Assembly (NCBI RefSeq): GCF_000684975.1
Contig: NZ_BAXZ01000023.1
Location: 66,402 to 130,401 of the forward strand
Source of the DNA: Paraburkholderia acidipaludis NBRC 101816
GTDB taxonomy: Bacteria; Pseudomonadota; Gammaproteobacteria; Burkholderiales; Burkholderiaceae
Direction of reading: 5' to 3'
DNA length: 64,000 bases
Below are positions 33,234 through 41,926 of this stretch, piece by piece (within the stretch, counting starts at the first letter, position 1; each line of letters starts with the position of its first letter). The notes under the pieces were generated by a model that saw only the letters and a program-made list of their open reading frames with translations, was not told the origin of the DNA and did not search any database. The position numbers and the translations under genes are program-made.

Positions 33234-34496
33234 TTATGCCGCTTCGCTGCTGCCGCGCACGACGGCCGCGGACTGAAGCAGCGCGAGATGGCGCAGCAGT
33301 TTGTTCACCATCCCGACGACCGTGAACGCGAGAATCACGAAGAACGCCGCGAGCGGCGCCAGGATCTGGATCGACACGAAGCCGGCGAGCGCCATCATCG
33401 CGGAAGAAACGAGCAGCAGCGCACAGCCGAGGATCGCGCTCGTCAGACCCGCGATGTGCGGGAACAGCGAATTGCCTTTGGCCATGAAGGTGGGATACAT
33501 GGCGCCGGCGCAGAATCCCATCACCACGACGGGCGCCGCGAGCGTCCAGACGCGCAGGCCGATCGTCAGCGCCAGCACGAGCATGACGATCGACGCGGCC
33601 GCCATGATGCGTGCGCCGATGCGCAGCCGCGCCTCGGCGCCTGGCAGACGCGGACCATGTACGCGGTTCGAGAGGCCGCCCAGAAAGTACGCCATGCCGA
33701 CCCCGAGGGCGAGGTAGCCGAAAAAGGTGGGCGGCTCGTGCAGCGTGCTCTGCACCATGAACGGCCCGACGATGTTGAACACGAGCAGGATGCTGTAGCA
33801 GAGGCCCTGCGCGAGAAAACAGCTTTGAAACACGGGGCTCGACAGCACCTTGCGCGCATTCGCGAGGAGCGTGCGCGGCTCGAGCCGCACCGGCCGCGGC
33901 AAGCTCTCGCGATAGCGCCACAGCGCGGCCCACATCACCAGCGAGTAGACGAGCAGAAACACGAGGCTGGCCTGCCAGCCGAACCACGTCTGCAGGTGGG
34001 CGCCGATCACCGGCGCGACGATAGGCGCGAGCCCCCAGGCAATCGACATGTAGGTGAACATGTGCATGAGCGCCTGCCCGGAGAACGAGTCGGTGATGAT
34101 CGCCTTCGCGAGCAGATTGGTCGTGGCGATGCCGAAGCCCTGCAGGCAGCGGGCCAGGACGAAGGTTTCCAGATTCGGGGCGCAGAGCGACAGCACGCAG
34201 CCGATCGTGAAGATGATGAGCCCGAATGCCAGGACGCGTTTGCGCCCGTAGGCGTCGGCCACCGGCCCGAAGAGGAGCTGGCCGAACGCGTAGGCCGCCA
34301 TGTAGCTGGAGACGCTCGACTGGATGGCCTGCGGCGAGATCCCGAAGAAATGCGCCATCGCGGGGAGCGAGGGCACGTAGATGTCGATGGCCAGTTGTCC
34401 GGCGGACGCGTATAGGCAGATCAGGATCAGCAGGAAGCGAGGCGAATTCGGCGTGCGCGAGGCTGTCGCGGCGCTCTCGGAGGTCGGGTGGTTCAT
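33234..34496 (-). CDS. Bcr/CflA-type MFS efflux transporter
   Basis: 420 residues from ATG 34496. Twelve predicted membrane helices. DHA1 drug-exporter features: 'SSVSSYMAAYAFGQLLFGPV' in helix 2, loop 2-3 motif ADAYGRKRVL, and helix-5 motif 'APIVAPVIGAHLQTWFGWQA'. Relatives export bicyclomycin, chloramphenicol or cysteine. A perfect 17-base dyad lies 41 bases upstream, suggesting a dedicated repressor, but no regulator gene is adjacent. Confidence 0.88.
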   Translation of the reverse strand: MNHPTSESAATASRTPNSPRFLLILICLYASAGQLAIDIYVPSLPAMAHFFGISPQAIQSSVSSYMAAYAFGQLLFGPVADAYGRKRVLAFGLIIFTIGCVLSLCAPNLETFVLARCLQGFGIATTNLLAKAIITDSFSGQALMHMFTYMSIAWGLAPIVAPVIGAHLQTWFGWQASLVFLLVYSLVMWAALWRYRESLPRPVRLEPRTLLANARKVLSSPVFQSCFLAQGLCYSILLVFNIVGPFMVQSTLHEPPTFFGYLALGVGMAYFLGGLSNRVHGPRLPGAEARLRIGARIMAAASIVMLVLALTIGLRVWTLAAPVVVMGFCAGAMYPTFMAKGNSLFPHIAGLTSAILGCALLLVSSAMMALAGFVSIQILAPLAAFFVILAFTVVGMVNKLLRHLALLQSAAVVRGSSEAA

Positions 34497-34536
34497 GGAT
34501 GCGTCGAAAAAACGGTGTCGCGACGCCAACCCAATC

Positions 34537-34553
34537 TGTTCGAATATCGAACA
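34537..34553. promoter_or_regulatory. Perfect dyad upstream of the MFS gene
   Basis: TGTTCGA-ATA-TCGAACA, a perfect 7+3+7 inverted repeat 41 bases upstream of the Bcr-type MFS start. Form and place are those of a TetR- or MarR-type operator. The rest of the 190-base gap down to the alanine racemase stop is GC-rich and featureless. Confidence 0.55.
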
Positions 34554-34686
34554 TGAAACCCGTGCGGCGCCAGAGCCGCATATTGTGCCTGTTGCCGGCC
34601 GGATCCGCTCGATGCGGACCCGGCCAGGCGCGGGCCGGCTGCGTAATTTGACGCCCAGCCCCCGGCTCCCTGGCTCCCCGGCTTTC

Positions 34687-35805
34687 TCAGCCGGCTACGT
34701 CCTCCGTCTGCCGCACGCTGCCGGCCGCAGGCGCATCGCTTTCGACCTCGACAGGCACGCGCCGCGCCAGCGCGCACATGAGCTCATAGCCGATCGTGCC
34801 GGAAGCCTCGGCCACCTCGTCCACCTTGACCTGCTCGCCCCACAGTTCGACCGGCGAGCCGATGGCGGCCGCCGGGCAGGGCGTGAGATCGACCGTGAGC
34901 ATGTCCATCGAAACGCGCCCGACGGTGCGCGTGCGCACGCCGTCGACGGCAATGGGGGTGCCGGTGGGCGCATGGCGCGGATAGCCGTCGGCATAGCCGC
35001 AGGCCACCACGCCGATGCGCAGCGGTTGATCGGCCTGAAACGTGCGGCCGTAGCCGATGGTTTCCTGTGGCGCGATGGTCTGAATGCCGATGATGCGGCT
35101 CGACAGCGTCATCGCGGCGCGCAGCCCGAAGCCCGCGACGTGCCGCGCGACGCCCGTGGGCGAAGCGCCGTAGAGGATCGTGCCGGGGCGCACCCAGTCG
35201 CGGTGCGCGCGCGGATGCCAGAGCACGCCGGCCGAATTCGAAAGCGAGTGCTCGCCTGGCATGTCCTGGGTGACGGCGTCGAACTGGTCGAGCTGCCAGT
35301 CGATGGCGCCGTCGTCGGCGTTGGCGAAGTGGCTCATGAGGCCCGTCGAGCGGACCGCGGGCAGCGCCCGCGCGCGCTCCCACGCCTTGCGGTAGGCGTG
35401 CGGACGGAAGCCCAGGCGGTTCATGCCCGAATTCATCTTGAGCAGGATGTCGATGGGCTGGCGCAGCTTCGCGGCGGCGAGCAGGTCGAGTTGCTCGTCG
35501 CAGTGCACCGCGACGGTGAGGCGATGGCTGTCCGCGAGTTCGAGATCGGCGGGCTCGAAGATGCCTTCGAGCAGCAGAATGGGCTGGGTCCAGCCGAGCG
35601 CCCGGATGCGCACGGCCTCGTCGAGGTCGAGCAGGGCGATGCCGTCGCTTTGCGCGAGCGCCGGGTAGATGCGCTCGATGCCGTGCCCGTAAGCGTTGGC
35701 CTTGACGACGGCCCAGACGCGCGAGTCGGGCGCCATCTGCTTGACGAGCCCGAGGTTGTGGCGGACGGCTTCGGGATGAATGCGGGCGATGATGGGACGC
35801 GGCAT
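34687..35805 (-). CDS. alr: Alanine racemase
   Basis: 372 residues. The PLP lysine is in VWAVVKANAYGHG (Lys about 35), and the second catalytic base, tyrosine, in ETIGYGRTF (about 258). Other conserved parts: KMNSGMNRLGF, PGTILYG, VGRVSMDMLTVDL. It converts L- to D-alanine for peptidoglycan or runs the reverse for catabolism (DadX type). The last 15 residues are a variable tail. Single gene; the 200 bases upstream to the oxidoreductase stop include an AT-rich promoter-like patch at about 35880-35960. Confidence 0.94.
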   Translation of the reverse strand: MPRPIIARIHPEAVRHNLGLVKQMAPDSRVWAVVKANAYGHGIERIYPALAQSDGIALLDLDEAVRIRALGWTQPILLLEGIFEPADLELADSHRLTVAVHCDEQLDLLAAAKLRQPIDILLKMNSGMNRLGFRPHAYRKAWERARALPAVRSTGLMSHFANADDGAIDWQLDQFDAVTQDMPGEHSLSNSAGVLWHPRAHRDWVRPGTILYGASPTGVARHVAGFGLRAAMTLSSRIIGIQTIAPQETIGYGRTFQADQPLRIGVVACGYADGYPRHAPTGTPIAVDGVRTRTVGRVSMDMLTVDLTPCPAAAIGSPVELWGEQVKVDEVAEASGTIGYELMCALARRVPVEVESDAPAAGSVRQTEDVAG

Positions 35806-36007
35806 GGCGGTTCCTGATCCGGGTTGTCGTGCGCTTCGCGCCGCCAGGTGGAACCGGCGGCGAGTTCAGCTTTGGGTAGTGGTTTTCGCAATCATATTGA
35901 TCTTTGTCCAGTTATTTTTAATGTATTTTTTGCGATTTTTGGGTGAAGTGACTGAGTGAGCCGCGCGCGTTTTATCTCACATGGTCCGAAGCGGAAATTT
36001 TGCTGGC

Positions 36008-36973
36008 TCACCACCCGCTCCCGACCGTAAACACCGTGCGCATGTCACTGCGCTCCCGCGCCCAATGCTCCTCCAACTCCGCCAGCGGCAGGGCCAGCGT
36101 CTCGATTCGCAGCCCCGCGGGGGCGACGGCGCCGAATACGCCCCTTACCGCATCGAGCAGGCGGGCGAGGCTCACGCTGCCCATGCCGCTGCCCAGCAGC
36201 GTAATCGGCGCGGCGCGCAGGACCGCACCCGGCAGTGCGATCCCGGCGCCGCTGATCGAACCGATCTGGACGAAGCGCACGGACTGCGTTTCCGCGCCGG
36301 CCTGCGCGGCGGCGATGAGCAGGGCGCGCGCGCTCGTCCCCCACAGGTAGTCGAGCACCACGTCCACGCCTTGCGCGAAGAGAGGCTCGAAGGCGCGCAC
36401 GAGGCTTTCTTCGTCCTGCTGCAGCGAGATCGTGACGTCGGCGCCCAGCGCCTTGAGCGCTTCCAGCGAGGCCGCGTTGCGGCCGGTGGCGATCACGCGT
36501 CGTGCGCCCAGATGCCTCGCGATCTGCACGGCAAGTTTGCCCGAGGTGCCCGTGGCGCCATTGACGAGCACCGTTTCGCCGGCTTCGAAGCGGGCGCGTT
36601 CGGCGAGTGCCGCCCACGAAGACAGGCCCGGAATGGCAATGGCGGCGGCCGTGACGTCGTCGAGCGCTTCGGGCAGCGGAACGCATTGGGCCGCTGGCAC
36701 GAGCGTACGTTCGGCCAGCGCGCCGAAGGGCGCATGCGGCCCGAAGAAATAAACACGCTGCCCATTGTCGAGGCGACCGGTGCCGTCGATGCCGGCGACG
36801 AACGGAAATGCGCCTGTCGACGAATAGTGCTTGCCCGCTGCCCTGGATCGCGCCACGACGCTCAGCGCGGACGCGCAAACGTCGATCCGGCGATGACCTT
36901 CGAGCGCGCCGGGATCATCGAAATCGGCGAGAACGGGGGGCTGGCCCGCGGCGGCGACGATAGCGGCTTTCAT
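36008..36973 (-). CDS. Quinone oxidoreductase-like medium-chain dehydrogenase
   Basis: 321 residues from ATG 36973 with AGGAG upstream. Rossmann motif ETVLVNGATGTSGKLAVQIA (about residues 130-150) and the FPFVAGIDGTGRL entry are typical of the zinc-independent MDR branch; catalytic zinc ligands are missing. It should reduce an enone or quinone with NADPH. It follows the small unknown gene at 37000-37251 by 26 bases, and that pair is divergent from an AraC regulator, a common regulator/target layout. Confidence 0.87.
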   Translation of the reverse strand: MKAAIVAAAGQPPVLADFDDPGALEGHRRIDVCASALSVVARSRAAGKHYSSTGAFPFVAGIDGTGRLDNGQRVYFFGPHAPFGALAERTLVPAAQCVPLPEALDDVTAAAIAIPGLSSWAALAERARFEAGETVLVNGATGTSGKLAVQIARHLGARRVIATGRNAASLEALKALGADVTISLQQDEESLVRAFEPLFAQGVDVVLDYLWGTSARALLIAAAQAGAETQSVRFVQIGSISGAGIALPGAVLRAAPITLLGSGMGSVSLARLLDAVRGVFGAVAPAGLRIETLALPLAELEEHWARERSDMRTVFTVGSGW

Positions 36974-36999
36974 TCGAACTCCTGATGGTATGGGGGCTG

Positions 37000-37251
37000 T
37001 CAATGCGCTTCGACCCACGCGCGCAGCGCCGTGTCGCGGATGTCCAGCACTGCGAAGAGGCCGATGGCGCGCAGCGCGGGCAGGATCGCGGCGAGGTCCG
37101 CTTCGGCCTGCTCGCGCGCGGCGGCGCTGGCCGCGGGATCGGTCATCACGCGCGCATTGGCGAGGAAGGCTCCGACCGTGCCTTTGCGGATCGTCGTGCC
37201 TTCGAGTTCGACGTGGTCGAGGTGGTCGGGAAGAATCTGGTCGGCTCGCAT
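37000..37251 (-). CDS. Small protein of unknown function, co-transcribed with the oxidoreductase
   Basis: 83 residues from ATG 37251, chosen because GGAG stands nine bases upstream; a start 27 bases earlier lacks a site. Soluble and acidic, beginning MRADQILPDHLDHVELEG and rich in alanine in the middle (SAAAREQAEADLAAILPALR, probably helical). No family recognised. Its position directly before the oxidoreductase and divergent from AraC suggests a role in the same detoxification or redox response. Confidence 0.7.
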   Translation of the reverse strand: MRADQILPDHLDHVELEGTTIRKGTVGAFLANARVMTDPAASAAAREQAEADLAAILPALRAIGLFAVLDIRDTALRAWVEAH

Positions 37252-37347
37252 GGGGCGGGGCTCCGGAAGTGATGTCATGAGGCGAGTCTAGGCGTGCGCG
37301 AGCGGCCGGTCTCCGGTATAACAGCCATTCAATACGGAGTTCCCGCC

Positions 37348-38154
37348 ATGAGTCTCCCCTTGATCCGCCCCGATCTCGTGCTTTCGCAAAGCGGCCCGTT
37401 TCTCGCGGCCGCCGAACTGACACAGAAGGAAAGTCGCGAGACCGCCCCGCATGCTCACGCCCGCGGGCAACTGATGGGCGCGCTGAGCGGGCTGGTTTCG
37501 GTGGGCGTGGATACGCAACGCTGGGTGGTGCCGGCCATCCACGCGATCTGGATTCCACCGCACCGCGTGCATTCGGTGAGTTCGTACGGGCCGTTTGCGG
37601 GCTGGAGCGTGTTCATTGCCGAGGCGCGCTGCGCGGCGTTGCCGCGCGAGCCGCGCGCGATTCGCGCCACGCCGCTTTTGCGCGAGGCCGTGCGCCGCGC
37701 GGCGACGTGGCCCGGCGCGGAACTCGACGCGGCGCAGGCCCGCGTGGCGGAGGTGATCCTCGACGAGCTGGCGGCTTCGAAGGCGGAGTTGCTGGGATTG
37801 CCGCGTCCCACGGATGCGCGCCTCGTGCGCATTGCCGACGCCCTGGCGAGCGACCTTGCCGACAACCGCGGGCTGGAAGCGTGGGCCGAGTGGGGCGGGG
37901 TGTCGTCGCGCACGCTGAGCCGCCGCTTCGTGGCCGAGACCGGCTTTAGCTTCGCGCAATGGCGCCAGCAGGCGAGACTGATGCGTGCGCTGGAGCGGGT
38001 GGCGGACGCCGTGCCGGTGACGACGATTGCGCTCGAACTGGGCTACGACAACGTGAGCGCATTCATCGACATGTTCCGGCGCGCCACAGGCACGACGCCG
38101 GGGCGTTATCTGGCCGACATGGGGGAAGCTTCCGGGCCGTTGTCGAAGCCGTGA
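37348..38154 (+). CDS. AraC-family transcriptional regulator
   Basis: 268 residues from ATG 37348, with GGAG upstream. N-terminal cupin-like half ('HAHARGQLMGALSGLVSVG', IHAIWIPPHRVHSV) and C-terminal double helix-turn-helix, first LEAWAEWGGVSSRTLSRRF, second IALELGYDNVSAFIDMFRRA, ending TPGRYL. It is divergent from the small gene/oxidoreductase pair across a 96-base gap and probably activates it. Confidence 0.9.
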   Translation: MSLPLIRPDLVLSQSGPFLAAAELTQKESRETAPHAHARGQLMGALSGLVSVGVDTQRWVVPAIHAIWIPPHRVHSVSSYGPFAGWSVFIAEARCAALPREPRAIRATPLLREAVRRAATWPGAELDAAQARVAEVILDELAASKAELLGLPRPTDARLVRIADALASDLADNRGLEAWAEWGGVSSRTLSRRFVAETGFSFAQWRQQARLMRALERVADAVPVTTIALELGYDNVSAFIDMFRRATGTTPGRYLADMGEASGPLSKP

Positions 38155-38225
38155 GCGAGTGCCGGGGTGAAGGCGGTTGCCTTGGCGCGCGGACTCGGCG
38201 TGCCGCTATGTGCCGCCATGCGCCG

Positions 38226-38666
38226 TTATGCGCCGCCGCCCAGCATCGTGCCGCGGCAAAGGCTCGAACCGCAGCGGCAGGCGTAGAGCAGCCGCGTCTC
38301 GACCGGCGTGTCGGGCTCGACTTCCAGGGCGTAGTCGATGAACAGTTCCGCGCCGGCTGCGATGTCGCAGACCGCGTCGATGAACACGCGGCCGCCGATC
38401 TCGATCGTTTCGCAATTGGCGGCGCAGGCGTGATTGAGCCAGCGCGCGCCGTTCCCGCCGCGGCCGCCGTCGATCACGCGCCCGTCCGAAAGGCCGAACA
38501 GGAAGGTATGCGCGCACTCGCCGCGCGATTGCCAGTGACGCGCCGCTTCGCGCCACGTCGTCACCTTGCCCCGGTATTCGAAGATGCGCTCGCCGGCGTG
38601 CAGCGCCTGCAAGGCGAAAACGCCTCGCCCATGAATGGGCGAACGGTGTATGGAGATTCGTCTCAT
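38226..38666 (-). CDS. SET-domain protein (putative protein-lysine methyltransferase)
   Basis: 146 residues from ATG 38666. SET motifs in order: HGRGVFA (about 12-18), RWLNHACAANCE (about 75-86, the SAM-binding NHxC core), AGAELFIDYALE (about 105-116) and the post-SET zinc cysteines CRCGSSLCRG near the end. Such small SET proteins occur in several bacteria, and a few methylate bacterial or host proteins; the target here is unknown. Single gene between AraC and a PRC-barrel gene. Confidence 0.88.
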   Translation of the reverse strand: MRRISIHRSPIHGRGVFALQALHAGERIFEYRGKVTTWREAARHWQSRGECAHTFLFGLSDGRVIDGGRGGNGARWLNHACAANCETIEIGGRVFIDAVCDIAAGAELFIDYALEVEPDTPVETRLLYACRCGSSLCRGTMLGGGA

Positions 38667-38890
38667 GATGGTCGCGCGCGTGACGGGTGCGCGCAGTATA
38701 GGCGGGCAATATTCCGTCGAGTGTGACAGTTGCGAGACGGTCAATTCAGGTTGATTCGCAGGACTGAGGGTCAGGCGGAAGTCGCGCGGCGATCAGGGCA
38801 GGGAGAGCGAGGGGGAGGAGTGCGGCGTTCGGTGCAAGACCAGGCCGCCGCGCCGCCTTTTGAGTCACTTGCTGGTTACTTCTTGTCTGC

Positions 38891-39331
38891 TTACTGCTGC
38901 TTGGCGTCGGCCTGCTTCGGCTTCGGCGGCGATTGCACCTTCGCGTATTCGAATGCCGGCGTGGCCTTCAACGCTTCCTTCGTTGCGCCGGGCAGATAGA
39001 GGTTGCCGTTGTGCACGTCGAGCGAAGCGATGGGCACGGCCACGTCATGCACGCCGACCCCGAGGAAGCCGCCGGCCGAGACGATGGCCGCCGAAACCGT
39101 GCCGTCCGGCGCGATGATCAGGTCGCGGACCACGCCCACCTTGACGTTGCTGTCGTTGTACACGGCCTTGCCGAGCACGCTCTTCTTCACGCTCCAGCCT
39201 TCGAGGAGCGCCTGCGATTGCTCGACGGTCACGCTGAGCGGCTGCGTGCCGGCGACCTGCGCGTAAGCACTGCTGGTGGCCACGCCTGCGGCCAGAACGG
39301 CTACTGCCAACATCGTCTTGCTCAATGCCAT
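38891..39331 (-). CDS. Periplasmic PRC-barrel domain protein
   Basis: 146 residues from ATG 39331 with GGAGAA upstream. Signal peptide residues 1-25 (ends SSAYAQ). A PRC-barrel follows: WSVKKSVLGKAVYNDSNVKV, VVRDLIIAPDGTVSAAIVSAG, GVGVHDVAVPIASL. The C-terminal tail is Pro/Lys-rich. Family members are stress-linked envelope proteins of unclear function. The 260 bases upstream hold its promoter and no other gene. Confidence 0.85.
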   Translation of the reverse strand: MALSKTMLAVAVLAAGVATSSAYAQVAGTQPLSVTVEQSQALLEGWSVKKSVLGKAVYNDSNVKVGVVRDLIIAPDGTVSAAIVSAGGFLGVGVHDVAVPIASLDVHNGNLYLPGATKEALKATPAFEYAKVQSPPKPKQADAKQQ

Positions 39332-39591
39332 CTTGTTGTTCTCCTGTTTGAGATCGGAACGCTTTTGCGAGCCATGTTGCCGACGGCGACAACCGGATGC
39401 CGCCACCCCAGGCCCGTACTGCACCAGAACCGTGCGCGGCAGCAGCGCGCGAACGATTCGCGAGGCGATCCGTCATGTTAGCGAGATTGTCGCGGGGCTG
39501 CGCTCAGAGTGCACGATCGCACGGTCGCCGGTGCCGCAGAGGCGGCTTTCAGCGTCTCCTTTTTGTTCGACCGGATCACCTGCGCGAGCCG

Positions 39592-41031
39592 CTACACGAG
39601 CGGCACATAAAGCGACTCCGAGGTGTTGCCGTAGCCGAGCACGAGGCCATTGTCATCTGGCGCAGGGCGCAACGCGAAACGCGAGAGCGGCGCCGGCGCC
39701 ATCTCGTACTCGCGCGCCGCCGCTGCGATCCGCTCGTCCGGAAACACGCCGGGCAGGCGGACGGTGAGGTGCATGCCGCTGTCGCCGCCCGTCACGTTAT
39801 GCGGTGTGTCCAGATGAGCGGCGAGGGCTGCTTGCAGCAGATCGCGGCGGCTGCGGTAGAGCCGGCGCATGCGCCCGAGGTGCCGGCTGAACTGACCGCT
39901 TTCGATGAACTCGGCCAGCGCCAGTTGCTCATGGCGATGGCCCCCGCGCAACAGTTCGCCGAGCAGCGGTGCGGCGCGCGCCGCCAGCGCCTCGGGCAGC
40001 ACAAGAAAGCCGATGCGCAGCGCGGGGAACAGCGTCTTGCTGAAGGTGCCGACATAGAGCACCGGCGCGTGCGGCACGAGGCCCTGCATCGCGCCCACGA
40101 GCTCGCCCGAGCGGCGGAATTCGCTGTCGTAGTCGTCTTCGATGATCCATGCGCCGTGCGCCAATGCCTTGTCGATCAGTTCGAGCCGGCGCGGCGCGGG
40201 CAGCACCGCCCCCGTCGGGTACTGGTGCGAGGGCGTGCAGTAGATGAGGCGCGGCGTGCCGTTGGCCCAGGCTTCGGCGTCGGCCTGCAGGCCGTCGGCA
40301 TCCACGCGCACCGGCCGCACGCTCAGGTCGCCGCACTGGAACGCCGTCTGTGCGCCGCGATAACCGGGGTCTTCGACCCATGCCGTGTCGCCGGGATTGG
40401 TCAGGAGCCGCACGCACAGCGCGAGCGCTTCCTGCGCGCCTTCCGTGATGACCACCTGTTCCGGCTCCGCGCGCACGCCGCGCGCCACCGCCAGATGGCG
40501 CAGGATGGCCGCTCGCAGCGCCATGTCGCCCTGGGGCGTGCCGTAGCCTAGTGTGTGCGCGCCGCCGCGCGCGATGGCGCGATCGAGGCAGCGCTTCCAG
40601 ACACCGAGCGGGAAGCGGCCCAGCGCGGGCACGCCGGGGCGGAAAGCGAGCGTGTCCGCGCCGTTCTGCCAGCTTTGGCGAACTTGCGTGCCGCGCGTGG
40701 CGATCGCCGGCGCGGGGGCGGTGCGGCTCGCGCGCCGCGCGGACCTCGGCCGTGCGAGCGCGGCCACGCGGGTTCCTTGCCGGCTCAGTTCGATATAGCC
40801 TTCTGCGCTCAGCAGTTCATAGGCGGCCGTTATGCTGTTGCGCGACACGCCGATCGCGGCGGCCAGCGCGCGCGAACCGGGCAGACGGCAGCCCGACGGC
40901 AGGCGCCCTTCCAGGATGCCGCCGCGGATGCGATGGAGCAGTTGCCGCTGGAGGGACTCGCCCTCGCGATCGCGCTCGAGCGGTGTTTCGAGCAGAAAGT
41001 CCACCAGCGAATCGGGCGTATCGTCGGTCAT
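39592..41031 (-). CDS. MocR/PdxR-type GntR regulator with aminotransferase-like domain
   Basis: 479 residues. N-terminal GntR winged helix (LEGRLPSGCRLPGSRALAAA, GVSRNSITAAYELL), then a type-I aminotransferase-like domain keeping the PLP lysine in YVGTFSKTLFPALRIGF and the WIIEDDYDSEFR motif. These regulators sense PLP or an amino compound and control vitamin B6 or GABA/taurine-type genes. It is divergent from the GNAT gene (130-base gap), its likely target. Confidence 0.9.
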   Translation of the reverse strand: MTDDTPDSLVDFLLETPLERDREGESLQRQLLHRIRGGILEGRLPSGCRLPGSRALAAAIGVSRNSITAAYELLSAEGYIELSRQGTRVAALARPRSARRASRTAPAPAIATRGTQVRQSWQNGADTLAFRPGVPALGRFPLGVWKRCLDRAIARGGAHTLGYGTPQGDMALRAAILRHLAVARGVRAEPEQVVITEGAQEALALCVRLLTNPGDTAWVEDPGYRGAQTAFQCGDLSVRPVRVDADGLQADAEAWANGTPRLIYCTPSHQYPTGAVLPAPRRLELIDKALAHGAWIIEDDYDSEFRRSGELVGAMQGLVPHAPVLYVGTFSKTLFPALRIGFLVLPEALAARAAPLLGELLRGGHRHEQLALAEFIESGQFSRHLGRMRRLYRSRRDLLQAALAAHLDTPHNVTGGDSGMHLTVRLPGVFPDERIAAAAREYEMAPAPLSRFALRPAPDDNGLVLGYGNTSESLYVPLV

Positions 41032-41160
41032 GGGCAAGGGCGGAACGGTTCCTGAGGCGCAGGGCGTGGCACCACCAGAATTGGCATCGGTGGATCCTCT
41101 ATAGGAGCCACGAAAGGCGTAATCTAGCACACGATCCCATCACTCTTGCTGGAGCAATCC

Positions 41161-41886
41161 GTGACTCAGCGCCTCAACGAATACGGGCAACCCATAGGCG
41201 AGCCGGTTGCCGGCTGGACGCCGCGCGCGCGGCCCGAAGCCGTCGTGCTCACGGGCACGCGGTGCCGCCTCGAACCGCTCGACGCCGCGCGTCATGCCGA
41301 CGATCTCTTCCTCGCCTGGGGCAATGCGCCCGACCATCGCGACTGGACCTATCTTGGCGTGGGGCCGTTCGAGCATGCGGAAGACTTTCGCCGCTACATC
41401 GAGGCCGCGGCGCAAAGCACGGATCCGCGTCACTACGCGGTGATCGATCTCAGGACGGGCCGCGCCGTGGGCAGCCTGGCGCTGATGCGGCAGGATCCGG
41501 CCAATGGCGTGATCGAAGTGGGTCACGTGACGTTTTCGCCGCTGCTCAAGCGCACGCCTGTTTCGACCGAAGCGCAGTTTCTGCTGATGGCCTATGTCTT
41601 CGATACGCTCGGCTATCGGCGCTACGAGTGGAAGTGCGACAGCTGCAACGTGCCTTCGCGCACGACGGCCGCGCGGCTGGGTTTCACCTTCGAGGGGGTT
41701 TTCCGCCAGGCGATCGTCTACAAGGGACGCAATCGCGATACGGCGTGGCACTCGATCGTCGATGCGGAGTGGCCGCCGCTCAAGCGCGCTTTCGCGGCCT
41801 GGCTCGCCGCGGAGAATTTCGACGAAGCGGGGCGGCAGCGGGTCTCGCTGGCCGACATGCGGGCGAGCGGGGCGGGCGGGGCGTAG
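41161..41886 (+). CDS. GNAT acetyltransferase, RimJ/RimL type
   Basis: 241 residues, starting at GTG 41161 because GGAG lies six bases upstream. GNAT fold: substrate half TGTRCRLEPLDAARHADDLF, strand VGSLALMRQDPANGVIEVGHVTF, and the late helix TTAARLGFTFEGVFRQAIVY that forms part of the acetyl-CoA site. N-terminal extension GQPIGEPVAGWTPR is the signature of a subgroup that acetylates small amines or protein N-termini. The substrate is unknown. Confidence 0.87.
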   Translation: MTQRLNEYGQPIGEPVAGWTPRARPEAVVLTGTRCRLEPLDAARHADDLFLAWGNAPDHRDWTYLGVGPFEHAEDFRRYIEAAAQSTDPRHYAVIDLRTGRAVGSLALMRQDPANGVIEVGHVTFSPLLKRTPVSTEAQFLLMAYVFDTLGYRRYEWKCDSCNVPSRTTAARLGFTFEGVFRQAIVYKGRNRDTAWHSIVDAEWPPLKRAFAAWLAAENFDEAGRQRVSLADMRASGAGGA

Positions 41887-41926
41887 GCGTCGCTGGCGGG
41901 GCGGGTATGCAGCGCACCGTCCTGTT

